64,000 bases of DNA from Epiperipatus broadwayi (lineage: Eukaryota > Onychophora > Udeonychophora > Euonychophora > Peripatidae). Position 1 is the stretch's first letter. Every line of letters starts with the position of its first letter. Below the pieces are notes generated by a model. It searched no databases. It had not been told where the DNA came from and saw only the letters and a program-made list of their open reading frames with translations. Position numbers and translations under genes: made by a program. Positions 34,740 to 47,089 of this stretch are shown here, piece by piece. Location of the stretch: assembly GCA_028023455.1 (NCBI GenBank), contig JAQFVV010012512.1, positions 1,408,413 to 1,472,412 on the forward strand, written 5' to 3'.

Positions 34740-35163
34740 TTAGAAAAACAAATCTCATTAATCTGACATAACATTTCCTGTAAAGGGCCAATTTTTTATA
34801 ATTTATATTAACAATTATGCTGTTTATTTAATAAGTTGTCTACTATATTTATAAAATATTCTGAATTTTTATTTTTTTTAATCGTTTTCCACTTATCAAA
34901 TAAAAGCGCTATCAAAGCAAAATTTTCATTATAATTCTCATTACAAATAACCGACTGTTCAGGCAATACATCTATAAATCTATCCACAGAATATCGCAAT
35001 TTATTATATAAAAATTGATGTTCTTGAATTCTTTTTGATCCACATCACCCATCATTTTATAAATAATAATACATTTGTTGGTTTTATCAATGGGACATCT
35101 ATTAGTAATTAATCTACCAATATTTGATACAATAAATACAGCATTAAAACGAGAACATAACAA
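34740..35163 (-). pseudogene. PLE C-terminal relic, unit B
   Basis: Two minus-strand pieces. MLCSRFNAVFIVSNIGRLI with PIDKTNKCIIIYKM is the linker before a GIY-YIG domain. LPEQSVICNENYNENFALI ending NSEYFINIVDNLLNKQ matches the PLE tail near 5790-5930. Between them a deletion has removed the YIG core. It is dead in all units. Confidence 0.72.
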
Positions 35164-37179
35164 TAATATAATAATGTCACCCTCTGTTATTTATACACAG
35201 TAATAAAATCATATATTATAACACTACAAATATACAATCACTATTCTCTTTAAAATATATATGTTCTGGAATAACATCAACAAATTTAAAAAAACCATTT
35301 TCCATTTTTTTTTCAAAAACTTAATTTTTTTATATTAATACTGAACATATATATATATATTGTAACGGGTCCACCCCTTTACCTATGTTTCTTAAAGTAC
35401 TCGTCTTTTCACGAGTATGAGCGTGTATATCTATATACGCCTATGAACAAAAATATGTCCTATACATATATAATTTTTTTCGATATCATACACAGTATAT
35501 TTATGGACGTCTAATTAAAGACTCCAAGCGCCAATCTCACCTGTAGGTAAGAATTATACTGGATAATATGGAAGTATGTAATAGGATGATAAAATGACCC
35601 GGCCTGCTGCTAGCTTTCTCGGGGCAGATGGTAAAATTACTGGCAGTAGATCTAACCCTCTCTTTTTTTTCCTAAAAAAAAAACTCAAAACATAAAAAGA
35701 AAAACCATTCATCATTTTATACATATTTATTAGTACTAATATTTACATAAGTTAAATCAATGCTCTTTTTTCCTTATTATTTATCAAAGATTCCTATCAG
35801 TTTTCCCTTTTGTGAGTTTACTCTTTTCTTTCTTCACCAAAGCCTACACACACACAAATATGCCATATGTATGTATGTTGCAATGAAGATTTAATTATGG
35901 ACAAATTAATATGCTAATAATGACAGCAGGAAGTAATTCAAACTCTCCGTGCAAAAGAAAAGAAAATTTCAGTTCTCAATTTGGTCAAACAACAGTTTTC
36001 TGAATTACGTGGAGTAAGCTTACTAAGAGATGACATATATATGCAAATAGAAAAATTTACCTGTGTTTTCCCCAGGGAAATGATTGGATTTACCTGGTGA
36101 AAGAGAAATCTCCGGTCCTTGGATGATGATGGACTTTTTGAAGTTCGGACGCCATGGCTGAATTCTATTTATTTATTTATTCTTTTACACATCTCATGAT
36201 GATCCAACATTTTACTTATTGAGATGATTTTCTAGGCTTGATGTCCCTTCTCTGATATTGGCAGCTGCTATACATTCAGGAGGATTCGAACACCTCGCAT
36301 GTTGAAGTTTCTACCCCATCCTGATCATATTTTATCAATGTATAACATTGATCTCTGGATTCTAATTTCTGTATATAAGTCTGAAGTCTGCGTTCTTCCA
36401 CTCCCAAACGTATAATAATCTTTTTTTAATAATAAAATCTATCTTTCTTTTCAAATCAAGAATTGTCGACTCTACCCCTTCTCTTAATTCTCTCTTTTCA
36501 ATCATTTTCCATTTCCAATTAACATTCCATATGCGTTCATTGGAATGCACCGTAAAAGCTTTTACACCTTTTTTTTCTAATTAGTATTTAATTAGAACTC
36601 AACATTCCAAGGCTTTTATAACAGTCAATTTCATTGTTCTGTAAATCACTGTCTTCCATCTTGGCATTTATAGTTCTTTCTTTGACATTATATATATATA
36701 TATAAAAAGTTTATCATTTATATATATATATATATACATTATATATATATATATAAAAAGTTTATCAAACAAAATGTTTTAATTTTTATTTTGTGAATTT
36801 TCATATTTAATTGATTCAAAACACATTCATACATATACATAGTGATATGTATAGCTGGGTTTGGCAAAACAAAAAATCAGAGCATGTGTATACCCCCCAT
36901 ACATCTTTTATGAGCTTTTTCACTGAAATAACTAAATCCACAATTCAATACGACCACACAAATGACCATTGATTATACATCAACTTGTAAATATTAGTTT
37001 TGTTAGTAAAGTAATATATATATATATATTTAATAATACATTAGTAATAATATATTTTTTAATATGTTAAGTATATGAATACATATTTGCCTAATTATAA
37101 TTATGATAATACGTTAATTATACAAATACATATTTGTCTAATTATTGCAACACGGGTTTGATTATACCTGCCTTGTTGC

Positions 37180-37214
<35 letters not shown>

Positions 37215-37595
37215 ACTGTCTCCAACATTCAACTGTTTTATATTTTTACAGTCATTTTCAAAGATCTGCAACAACAACAAGAAATACATATTTATAAATA
37301 AACCTTAATTACATAAAACTTTTACCTTATATTAACATAAACAGTAATAAACATATTAATTATACATAATTATATTTTACTTACATCTTTTTCCTCTACT
37401 TATATTATTACACTTCCTTTTTACATTATATAATTACAAATCTTAAAATCATCCAAGAAACTTTTTATACAAATTTAAAACCATTCCTAATTTCAAATTA
37501 CTTCCCCTTTTTAAAATCTTATCTTAAAAACCCATCTCAAAAACCACATTCCTAAACTATATCTTTAAATAAATATGAAACAAATGTAAATATCT
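35164..37595. other. Repeat-derived, gene-free stretch of unit B
   Basis: (TA)n at 35348-35360 precedes TGTAACGGGTCC. The minus strand at about 36275-36300 has GTGTTCGAATCC, a good box B for RNA polymerase III, possibly from an old SINE; no convincing box A is seen. The frame at 36362-36550 (minus) has a KRKIDFIIKKRLLYVWEWK stretch that may be retroelement debris, but it is broken in unit A. A locally duplicated (TA)n-aaaaagtttatca block lies at 36693-36770. Confidence 0.4.
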
Positions 37596-37599
37596 TTTT

Positions 37600-37885
37600 T
37601 TAAAACTTGAACAACTTAAACCTATTTAAACATTTCATTTTTAATTATACATTATTTTACATTCCTTATCCACTCCATTAATTCTATTTAAATAGGATTA
37701 TATTTTTATATGTAAAAATATTCTTTTATCATCCTTTCCCTGTAATTTTTAACACTTTCCAACATTTTAATAAATTCTTTATGCCCTAAAACTTTACAAT
37801 GTATGTAAACATTTGAATTTTTATCATATAAATGTTGTCTAAGTCTAGTTTTTAATATATTCTTTGTTGTACCAATATCTAAAAT
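37600..37885 (-). pseudogene. GIY-YIG nuclease relic, unit B
   Basis: Minus-strand reading ILDIGTTKNILKTRLRQHL, DKNSNVYIHCKVLGHKEFI, then ESVKNYRERMIKEYFY. The frame is longer than in unit A. The tyrosine of YIG is lost here (DIG). Confidence 0.65.
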
Positions 37886-38382
37886 CTTTTTCCCTCAGAG
37901 GGAGGGCAAAAAGATTTCATAAAATTGGTACAAACCATTCTTAACTGTAATAATTTTTTGTTATGACTTATGACTCACAATTTTCAATTAACACTTGATT
38001 TGATGGTGAATTTAAATAAAACAATATACTGATCACCAGATAAGATTAATGCAAGAAAAGAATTGTGTGTGGGGGGGGCTCCTAGATTAAGAATCTTACA
38101 GCTTTCTAAAAAGAAAAGAAATACTTGAGTAAATGTACAATTTTGTACATAAAAAATATAACATTCTCTGAAAATAAGCTCCATGGTGACTTTTGGAGTA
38201 AAAAGTAATATGTCTGGGTCTTATTTTTGGGAACATGTGGTATTTCAGATTGAGAGTTTAATTTTGTTAAAAAAAATGAGTTATTTTGAGCTAAACAATG
38301 AGTTGGCTAGAATTGACTTAGTTAAAACTGATTATCAGAAGTATATTCTTTTATTCTTCTTTTTTACTTTTTTTGCAAATCT

Positions 38383-39184
38383 TCATATATATTTCTTATA
38401 ATACTTCTTTCACATACACTTCAATGCAAAAAAAAATTCTTAAAAAACTTCTTTATTTTCCTTACTGTTTCCAATGTCCAGCAGTCTTCATCAGAGCTAC
38501 AATATTTGAACAATATAATACACAAACATCACTTCATATAAAAGAGATATTATATAATAGATAATAATTAAACAAGACAGATAGTAAGAAACGATGAAAT
38601 AAAAATTATAAAATAATAATAAAGTCATAAAAAAGGGTAATATTTAAAAGATTTATTTTAAAAAATAAAAAAGTAAAAATAAAATAGTATTAAAAGGTAA
38701 TTAAAAAATGGTGTATTGGATACATTTTTGAATTTTAAATATATATAATCTATATGTAAGTTGCATTTATGTGCATGGATGTGTATTTATAGATATATGT
38801 ATGGATTTGTGTATATATATATATGTCTATGGGTATATGTGTATCTGTGTATATGTATCCTTTAAAGATATATGTATATATTTGGATATGCATATGTGTA
38901 TATATAGATGTAGGTATGGAATTTATATTATATATATATATGTCTGTGGGTAATATGGATGTATATATCTATATATGTATGTAGGGGATTTATGTGTATA
39001 TTTTTATATACATATGTGCATTTTTATATAGATAAAGTGATGTTTATGTATTATATTCTTCAAATATTGTAGCTCTGATGAAGACTGCTGAACAGTTGAA
39101 ACTGTAAGAAAAGAAGTTTTTTTAAGAAAATTTGTTTGAATTGATGTGTATGTGCATGAAGTATTATAAGAAATATATATATAT
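38383..39184. mobile_element. Terminal-inverted-repeat element (MITE-like), unit B
   Basis: Same element as 13203-14020, with ends atatttcttataatactt and aagtattataagaaatat. The right arm reads CTCTGATGAAGACTGCTG then AACAGTTGAAACTG. The interior is a GTATATGG/TA microsatellite. No transposase. Confidence 0.8.
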
Positions 39185-39614
39185 GATTAAAACTGATTGT
39201 TATTTATCACATTATGGCCACCAAAATGAGGAATATTAATATTAAATAAAAAGATAAAAATAATTTTAATGTTTTAATATTCTATTGTCTTTTGTTAAAT
39301 AAAACTATATAGACTTCATTTTGCTATAATTAAGTAATTTTATTTCATGGATGGGTTGGGTCTTCTTCACCTGATAAAAAACACAGATATTTAAAAAATA
39401 AATTATATTACTTGCAAATTTCGATGTAATAAAATTGCATTAATTGATACTTCTAATATATAAATAATTGTTTATTTATTATAAATATGATTTTGTGCAA
39501 TTTTATTGAAATAATATTTGAAAGAACAAAATAGAATACATATAAAGATATATATATACATGGTAAACAAAACAAGTTATGAATTTTGTAACTTGCTTTT
39601 AGCTTGCACTCTAT

Positions 39615-39862
39615 GATCACTAGATGGAGCTTTACCAATAGCTCCTAACAAGCTTGTTTACATAAATTCCAAGAGGCTCACGTCAATGAAGAATTGGAAG
39701 ACTAGAAACTAGTCTTCCAACCCTTCACTGATGTGAGCCAACTAGCTTGAAACTATGGTCTGGAGGTGGGAGACAATGAAACAGATACTGAATTCTATCT
39801 CTCTTTGCGTTTATGTAAACAAGCTTGTTATGAGCTATTGGTAAAGCTCCACCTAGTGATCA
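39615..39862. mobile_element. 248-bp terminal-inverted-repeat element
   Basis: Ends gatcactagatggagcttta and taaagctccacctagtgatc are inverted copies of about 48 bp, allowing a few mismatches. A tata stretch flanks the right end. The interior has two short self-complementary blocks (gactagaaactagtc). The interrupted copy is at 19437-21124 and a much larger foldback relative at 53000-53663. Confidence 0.82.
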
Positions 39863-40290
39863 TATATATATTATTTTTTTTATATTTTATTGTGAATTCA
39901 TTAATAATATCATCCTAATTTTATTATTATTTGCATACTCTGATTCAATACATAAAAACGCTAACAAGAACTGATTTCACGTTAACATGACCAGAACATT
40001 CCATAACATTTAGACTAACAACTTAACTGAAAAATCAGTATTTTAGCATATTAGTGCTTCCACTATTGTATTTCTTCATATAAGATCTTCATTGTAGGAT
40101 TTATAAATTAAAGAGGTAGAAAAAAAGATAATAATTTCATTTAGCATGTGATAAAATGTTTTAATTTTTGCAGGTTATACATCAAGAAGACCCGGGCCTT
40201 TGATAAATGAAAAATTGGGTGACATCGCAATGTACTCAAACCTGTTTAGTTCATGAGACTTGCAATATTGAAACTTGTTTTGCATAAAGG

Positions 40291-41000
40291 TACTTCATGC
40301 CTATGTGGTGACCCTGATGATACCTGTAACATTTTACAGGATTAAAACTGGATAAACTTGATTCCAAAATAATTCTTATAAATGTATTAATAACATTAAT
40401 GCTTAATAATTTCTAGAAAAATATTATTTATATATAAAGTTGTTAACAAAAGAATAATTATGCTTTAAAATACAAAGTCCTTATTAGAAAAATAGGTGCA
40501 CATATATTTTTTTCCCAGCCATTTTATAACAATATATAATAAAGCATATAGGAATGATTATGGTATTTGTATTATATCTTTTAATATATTTGTTGTATTT
40601 TTTACCCAATTTATTCCTTTTTTATTATTACTGGATAACTGGTTTCTCTATATTTTTGCTTGTTACTACTTTTTTAAAAAGTCATGAAAAACAGGCCCTC
40701 ATAAATCATTTTTGAATGCTTTATAAAAGTTTTCTTATTTCTACAACCCTTTGTCTATGATCATTTTCATTTATGCCACATTCTACTAAATAATAGCATA
40801 TAAGTTTAATTTTTTTTTTGGAAATATCTATCTTTTCTGAACATATTTTTTTTTAAAAATTTACTGAATATTTTCATATATTTAGTATCAATATATTCTC
40901 TTGATAAAACAACATATTTTTTTATAGTTTAGATATAATAAATTATTAGACATATGTTAATAAATATTAATGACTATAGTTAATGTTTAACATGATTTCA
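40291..41000. other. Gene-free stretch after unit B
   Basis: Only a small hairpin, CCTGTAA catt TTACAGG, at about 40323-40340 stands out. The frame at 40496-40687 is AT-rich and unconvincing. Confidence 0.4.
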
Positions 41001-41004
41001 TAAA

Positions 41005-41440
41005 ATTAGATTTGCAGGATTCGAACTCAAACTCACATGACCCATTACTCTCAGTGCCATCTCATATTGCTGACCCACTTGATCACATAAATAATCACCA
41101 ATATATGCATTTCATGCACAAGGGCATTGAATGTTACATCATCAGATTTTCAATGAAATGGAAGGCTGAAAAGTTGTGAGTTGGAACAGTTTGAAGCCTG
41201 TCCATTAAAGTATGAATATTGGCTATCTTAATATAAAGCTGATCATTGATTATATATGTGATTGAGGATAGTAATCTAGACCAACTGATGATTCCTGTTT
41301 TAGCATGAAAAAAGTATATTGGTGATTATTTATCTTTTCAACATGTATGTGATCAAGTGGGTCAGCAATATGAGATGGCACTGAGAGTAGTGGGTCATGT
41401 GAGAGTCTGAGTTCAAATCCCACATATATTACATATATAA
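41005..41440. mobile_element. Inverted pair of family 2 (hammerhead plus tRNA-like) retroposons
   Basis: The minus-strand arm at 41005-41125 and the plus-strand arm at 41280-41430 are inverted copies of the same region. Box A-like TGATCAAGTGG is at 41350 and box B GTTCAAATCC at 41411; the minus arm has GTTCGAATCC. Upstream of box A in the plus arm lies the hammerhead-like core at 41280-41323. The central body, about 41126-41279, has the phrase catcatcagattttcaatga shared with 53780 and 54500. Confidence 0.65.
41280..41323 (+). ncRNA. Hammerhead-ribozyme-like motif
   Basis: Order: stem I strand ACCAA, core CTGATGA, a degraded stem II (ttcctgttttagcat), GAAA, a shrunken helix III region ending GTATA, then TTGGT, which pairs with ACCAA. 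This is type I topology. Stem II has mismatches, so activity is doubtful. Confidence 0.5.
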
Positions 41441-41637
41441 ATGCAGGTTTAAGCCTTACAATGTATTAAAATTAGATTTGATAAATGGCAAGTTATGCAA
41501 AAGAAATGCATGCGTGAAAATTACTTTTGAGAATATTTATATAATATGCGATAACAATTCTTTCCATGAAGCATACTCTCCAAGATCAAATTTAAAATTT
41601 GACAACTTGAATTTTTTTTTCAATAAGCTGGAAATAA

Positions 41638-42799
41638 CAGAGGTAAAACTCTCCATCCATAGCACCACTCAATGCAAACTAGAGTAATCAATGGATGCAA
41701 AAAGGTTTGGGCATAAAAATCCCTATATAGTGCCTACTCATTCAATACCCCCAGAATTATTTCTAGCTTATGGCTTTCATCAGTAAGGAGCCTTGTATTT
41801 GAGATGACTGCACCTACATCTTAGGATCTTATTCAACCCTCCAGCAGCCACCATTTACTTTTTTAGCTAACTATAAAGCTTGGAGTTCAAAATGAAAATA
41901 AAATGTTTTCAACCTAAGCTCATCAGCTTGTATAGTTGTATAGATCCTAATTCAGTTCAGCATCCACACTTTTTGGTGTCTTTGGTTCTTTAACAACCAT
42001 AGTCACCATAATTATATTAGGCAGGATTAGTATTAAACCATTAAACACCACATGATCACCATTCTTTAGGCTTACACAATCTGTTTTTCACAGAGGCAAA
42101 ACTCTCCATACATTAAGGCCATTCAGTGCAAACTAGAGTTTTCAATGGATGCAGGAAGGTTTGTGCATAAAATCCCTATCCAGTGCCTAATCACCCAATA
42201 TTCCCAGACTAGTTTCTAGTTTGTGGTTTCATCGGTTCACCTAGATCTTAGAATCTAGTGCAACCCACCAGCAGCCATCTTTTACTTTTTTAGCAAACTA
42301 TTCCAAAATAAAAACACAATGTTTTCAAGTTAAGCTCATCAGCTTGTATAGTTGCATAGATTTGAACTCAGTTCGAAATCCATACTTTTGGTGTATTTTG
42401 TTGTTTAATAACAATAGTCATCATAATCCTATTGGGCAGAATTGCAAGTAATACAAGCTGATGAGCTTATCTTGAAAACATTATTATATTTTTATTTTGG
42501 ACTCAAAGCTTTATCATTAGCTAAAAAAATAAAAGATGGCTGCTGGAGAATTGCATTAAATCCTAAGTTCTAGGTATGGTGCTTTCAAATCCAAATCTTC
42601 TCACTGATGAAACCACAAGCTAGAAACAAGTCTGGGGATATTGGATGAGTAGGCACTAGATAGGGATTTTATGCACAAATCTTCCTGCATCCATTGATTA
42701 CTCTGGGTTTTTAGAGTGGTGCTACTGTATGGAGAGTTTTGCCTCCGAAAAACATATTGTGTCAGCCTAAAGAATGTTGATCATGTGATGTTTTGAAGA
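41638..42799. mobile_element. Foldback element with long inverted arms plus a direct partial copy
   Basis: Arms 42040-42400 and 42440-42799 are inverted copies, for example ctttaggcttacacaat against attgtgtcagcctaaag and gaggcaaaactctccata at the inner ends. The stretch 41638-42039 is another copy in direct orientation to the left arm. It has no coding capacity, and no terminal dinucleotide or target duplication could be fixed. Confidence 0.75.
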
Positions 42800-43155
42800 C
42801 TTGAAATAAGTGACTGATTTCCAACCCAACTAATCATTAAGTATTGGTTAGTAAATGAATATTTTATTTTTTTAGTTACAGTCCTTTTATGAGGACTATT
42901 GAAGAAGTATTTGATCAAATTATGAGATATTTGTCCTCTTTATGTACATATAATATTAAAAAAATGTCCGTTAATTAGAACAAAATTGTAATTATAATAA
43001 AAATATCACCGTTATATTTTTATTATGATATACATATACATGTGTGTGTAATTAACCCTCTTGTGAAAAGGTCAACACTAGAATGACAACAATGGTTTAT
43101 TCAATAATTGCATATACATTAGTAAGTTTTACTAATATAATGCTCATATATATGC
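42800..43155. other. Gene-free stretch before unit C
   Basis: AT-rich. The block near 42960-43000 (atgtccgttaattagaac) resembles 60700-60735. Confidence 0.35.
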
Positions 43156-43270
43156 ATGCATGTATATATAAGATTGTGAGCCTAAATTAAACATTGATTC
43201 AAAGATAACAAAGAATGTTTAGTCAGTCTGTAATTTGCAACTTTTAAAAGAAGTATTTTTTGCAGAAAAA

Positions 43271-43306
43271 GTATATAAAAACCTGACTGAAAAAAAAGTA
43301 AGTTCA
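43271..43306 (+). promoter_or_regulatory. TATA and initiator-like leader of unit C
   Basis: TATATAAAA at about 43271 and TTCAGCG with a TCAG initiator at about 43304, 33-35 bp apart, the spacing expected of an animal core promoter. GTAAGT at 43298 is the competing splice-donor reading. Confidence 0.5.
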
Positions 43307-43339
43307 GCGTTTACACACAAAACTGGGAGTAGAATCAAG

Positions 43340-43540
43340 ATGAACACGCAATCCCCAAAAATCGATTCGCCAGAATTAAGATTAGTATCAACATTAAGTA
43401 GATTCATAATTTACCTGTTCATTGCTAGCAGCTTCTATTTAATTTCTTACTGGAAAGATTTAGGAAACATATTCAAATCTTTTGATACGTTCAACTTAAA
43501 TAATTTAATGTTGTTTTTTTTTAATTTAAGCCTCAAATGA
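43340..43540 (+). CDS. Putative 66-residue single-pass membrane micropeptide
   Basis: Begins MNTQSPKIDSPELRLVS after the first ATG downstream of the TATA/initiator pair (context AAG ATG A). It has one hydrophobic segment, FIIYLFIASSFYLISYW, at about residues 22-38, which fits a transmembrane helix, then a polar and hydrophobic tail. The first 16 codons align to units A and B, where stops truncate the frame. Nothing identifies a function. It may be a leader or upstream ORF of the 168-residue gene 0.5 kb downstream, or a chance frame within a 5' UTR or intron. Confidence 0.35.
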   Translation: MNTQSPKIDSPELRLVSTLSRFIIYLFIASSFYLISYWKDLGNIFKSFDTFNLNNLMLFFFNLSLK

Positions 43541-44033
43541 TTGATTTATCGGTGTTATCTATCCGGCATTTAAACTCCAACTTAACTGCTTGTTTGTTTT
43601 TTTTTTTTTTTTTTTTGGGGGGGGGGATCAGTGTTTTAAACCTATTTCATTTTCAATTTTAAAATAAATAAATAATGGCATAAACGCAATTAAAAATGTT
43701 ATATTACATTAAACCGCATCAATTAACTTTTGGAATGTTTATTAATAGAATACAACTATATACCTATTATAAATTTGTATATACTAAACTAATTTTAAAG
43801 TATCGTCAACAAAATCGCGTTTTTATAGTAATTCGTTCACTTTATATTAGCTTAAAATAAATGTTTGTATTAGCATTGTGGGAAACGTTTACGTCATCAA
43901 CATCCCCCTATTAAAATTTGTGCACATTTGCTTTCAACATTCACTTAGTAAAGTCACTCGACAATTTAAGGTTCAGTATTATAAAAAAAATTCGCCAAGA
44001 TTAAATAAGAAGTTTAATTGCTCAATTGGTACT

Positions 44034-44540
44034 ATGGCTGAAGAAAAAGGCAATGAAGATTTATTTGATGACGTGTATTCAATAAATAAACTCGATATAA
44101 CTGCCGAGATTATTGCTGAATGGAATTCAATCCCTGTAGGTAAAGTTACCTTGGAATTGTTTGCTGAATGGTGTTCAACTGCTGAAACAAGAGATCCTAC
44201 AGAGCTTATTAAAGATATGATTGTACAGTATAAACTTCAAATATTAAAAAATACGTACTATGGTTTATATCGTTCTTATCTCAAGGAAAAGTTTCCTTCT
44301 GAACGTAACCTTGTACTAGCTTATTATTCCTTCTTAATTCTAGTTGTAGAATTACCTTCTACTAAAGATATATTTAAAACGGTTTGCTTAGATGCCTGTG
44401 GATGGATCGCCCGTAAATTTCAATTATCTAAATTTCTGATACTGAGAGACTATATTATTAAACGTGTAGGCACTAAGGATATACTGTTATACATCAAAAG
44501 ACCAGCAACTGTGGCATACCCTAAGATGACACTTTCATAA
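44034..44540 (+). CDS. Unrecognised 168-residue protein, paralog C
   Basis: The ATG at 44034 (MAEEKGNEDLF) matches the start in A and B with A at -3 and G at +4. The frame is open 156 bases upstream, but those codons are not conserved as protein. The core QYKLQILKNTYYGLYRSYLK and SERNLVLAYYSFLILV are kept. The C-terminus ends YPKMTLS instead of RKFF. In the two blocks where A and B differ so much, C agrees mostly with A (DITAEI.AEW, DA.GWI.RKFQ). C is otherwise the most diverged copy. The open frame after longer divergence supports selection on the protein. No signal peptide or known motif. Confidence 0.75.
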   Translation: MAEEKGNEDLFDDVYSINKLDITAEIIAEWNSIPVGKVTLELFAEWCSTAETRDPTELIKDMIVQYKLQILKNTYYGLYRSYLKEKFPSERNLVLAYYSFLILVVELPSTKDIFKTVCLDACGWIARKFQLSKFLILRDYIIKRVGTKDILLYIKRPATVAYPKMTLS

Positions 44541-46120
44541 TATCCGTGATGACATATTTTTGATTTCACTTGTATTTTAATTTAATAATAATTATTTTTC
44601 AATTATTATTTGTCTGCATGTAGTGATTTGCGCTTGATGGAAAATATTTTTCAAAGCGTTTTCGTTTCATTTATTTAAATAAATAATGTAAAGAATTAAT
44701 ATTTTAAGTAGTAAATTTGGGTTATTTATTTTATCTACATTTAAACAAGCAAAACATTTTAATTTTTAAAATACTGGTTCTAATTATTTTAATGTTTTGT
44801 AGTTAATGTGTCCGTCTACCATACATTAACATTTGCAGTTTAAATACAGGTTAAGTAATACTTAGATATATTTTCCAATTTGAACATATTTTGTTTTCAT
44901 ATTGTTAGTTTATAATTATTCTTAAAGTGTATGTAAGCGCATATTAATCCCAGATATTATTTAAGGTTATTAGCCATATAAAACGGACCTACATTTTAAA
45001 ATGTATAGATTATGTGGTGGTTCTTCAGCTAATCATAGCCAATGGCCAATTGTGGATAAATAATTAGTTATCCTTTTACTTTTTTTTTTATTGTTGAAAA
45101 TATTTCTTAATTTTGTTTTATAACAAAAATATTACAAACGTTTTTAAAGGACTATTAAGCTAATATTTTTATATTTTGCAACGATGAAAAAAGCCAATGT
45201 TGTATATGTCAATAAATATTTTATTTTGTTTTAAGATAATTAAAGTCAACAAACAAAATTAGATCGAATTTTATTAAACAATAAAAAGTTTAAAACAATA
45301 CTTTCATAATTGATATTCTTTTGATTGTTTTGCCCACAAAACAATATGGAAAAAAAACGTTACTTCACAAACATTGATCCTGGTATCTCCCAATCCCATG
45401 TCGAGTGCTTTGATAACTGCCAAGTCACCTAGCGCTTCCCGTACTTACCAGATGACAATATTCGAGTGCTCATTAAGATTTTATTTTCTAGCTAAGAATA
45501 ACAATACCCACGAGCAATAGTTTTTGATAATTAGAAATATTGACCATGGCTTGACTAAAAAAGAAAACAATTTCAAGTTATTTTGTTCAAACATAGGTAA
45601 ATTAAATAGCAGATGGATGCACTAATATTGTGACCCGGGATCTTTACTTAAAATATATATATTAATAGTTTTATAGTCTCTAAACAATCAATGCTATTAA
45701 ATATAAAATAATATTTATAAAGTAATAAGTTTCCAAATGGCACTATTCGATAAAAATGGGCTACTTCTTTTTACACTGACTGATAAGAAAAATATTCCCT
45801 CATAAGGCTGATAAAATGAGTCTTAAAGTAAAATATGATAAATAATTCGTGGTTTGTTGTATCCTAGAGTTGATTTAATGCCCTCTTTTTGATTGCTAAT
45901 AAACTTCCAGTCAAACGGAAAGCATTTTATTTTTATTTCTCGAAGTTGAAAATTTAGGAATAATTATTAATTTATCCGAAATAATTGGTGTCAAAGTTGT
46001 ATATCCAGCTCTTAATGTATATATTAAATCTGTGAATGCATAATGTCTCATGAAATTCAAATATATTAAATAAATAATCAGATAAAATAAATAATAAAAA
46101 ACCTCTGGAAACTGACTGCT
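44541..46120. other. 3' flank of paralog C
   Basis: Diverged counterpart of 6940-8195. No gene seen. Confidence 0.45.
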
Positions 46121-46123
46121 CAT

Positions 46124-46186
46124 AATTGGTGGTCGAGAGGTCAGCGCAGCTGCCCCGGGTTAGCGGATTCACTTCCCGGCTGATGT
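46124..46186 (+). mobile_element. Short tRNA-like SINE (family 1), unit C copy
   Basis: Starts AATTGGTGGTCGAGAGGTCAGC and ends CCCGGCTGATG with a TGACACATGAG tail and A-run. The anticodon arm is partly deleted. It is in plus orientation, unlike the A and B copies, and lies about 0.35 kb further along in the unit, so it is an independent insertion. Confidence 0.7.
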
Positions 46187-46199
46187 GACACATGAGAAA

Positions 46200-47085
46200 A
46201 AATATTAACCCTGCTGTGATTAAAACTTTACCTCAGAAACAAATCTAAATAAACATTTTCTAAAAAGGTAAAAACAAATACCTCAATATTACATCAATCT
46301 TCGATTGGGATAAACTTGTCACTGAAAATCTTGATTTAGCTGCTAATTTAACATTTTGAAGTAAGATGTGATGGCGCGCAAAAATGCTGACACAAAAAAC
46401 GTTTTCTTTTCTACTTTGTAGGACATCAAACAATTCTGACTGCCCAGTGATTGCTTATTATTTTGATTAGAATAAATATGATGATCATTATAAGGTAAAT
46501 ATGTTTTTTTTTCCTACTTTAAAATAAAATTTAAATAGCCATTTTTCCAAAGATCGGATGATAAGGCTTTATGAAATTACAAAGTTAGAATAATTATCAC
46601 TTTATGTATATTGTGGTAATATTTATACTTTTTACTTAACTAATAGCCTAATTGTTTCATTTCAAGCTTGATACATTCATTAAAAAATGAAAGCCATTGT
46701 TCTTGTTTTACTTTGCTGCTTAAGGATTATATAATGTACAAGGATAAAGAATTAAAAAAATAGGAAGATCAACATTGAGCGCTTATCTTGGACATCGGCA
46801 CATGTGCATAACAGCCAAACGCTACATCTGCATGAACTAGGGAATGGCTACTGACATTAACATTAAGGATAATATAGTGTAAAAGTATAAAGAAATAATT
46901 TTAAAAAAGACTCATTATTAATGTTTTAGGTGTATCTGCAGTTCCACTGTCTGGAAACTATTAACATTCAGTATATATAATAAAATAATAGCTACAGCCA
47001 ACTTAAGACATGTACACTCCTTCCCCATCTTTAGCAGCATTTAACTCTTAAAAATTTTACAAAAAGAAATCTCGTTAAACTGACA
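46200..47085. other. Gene-free part of unit C
   Basis: Diverged counterpart of about 8690-9640. No coding capacity. Confidence 0.4.
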
Positions 47086-47089
47086 TAAC

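Larger units (their letters stand above)
30690..40290. repeat. Segmental duplication unit B
   Basis: Unit B carries none of the three large insertions of unit A and shows the empty sites. Its left end extends slightly beyond unit A and is shared with unit C (43160 onwards). Its right end, after cataaaggtacttc at about 40290, continues into sequence not found elsewhere in the window. Confidence 0.9.

Noticed and set aside
43878-44033. 52-residue N-terminal extension of paralog C
   Set aside because: The corresponding stretch is not open or conserved as protein in A and B; the shared MAEEK start is preferred.
45911-46193. Two overlapping minus-strand frames of 70-73 codons
   Set aside because: They read through the SINE antisense and AT-rich flank; no conservation in units A or B.
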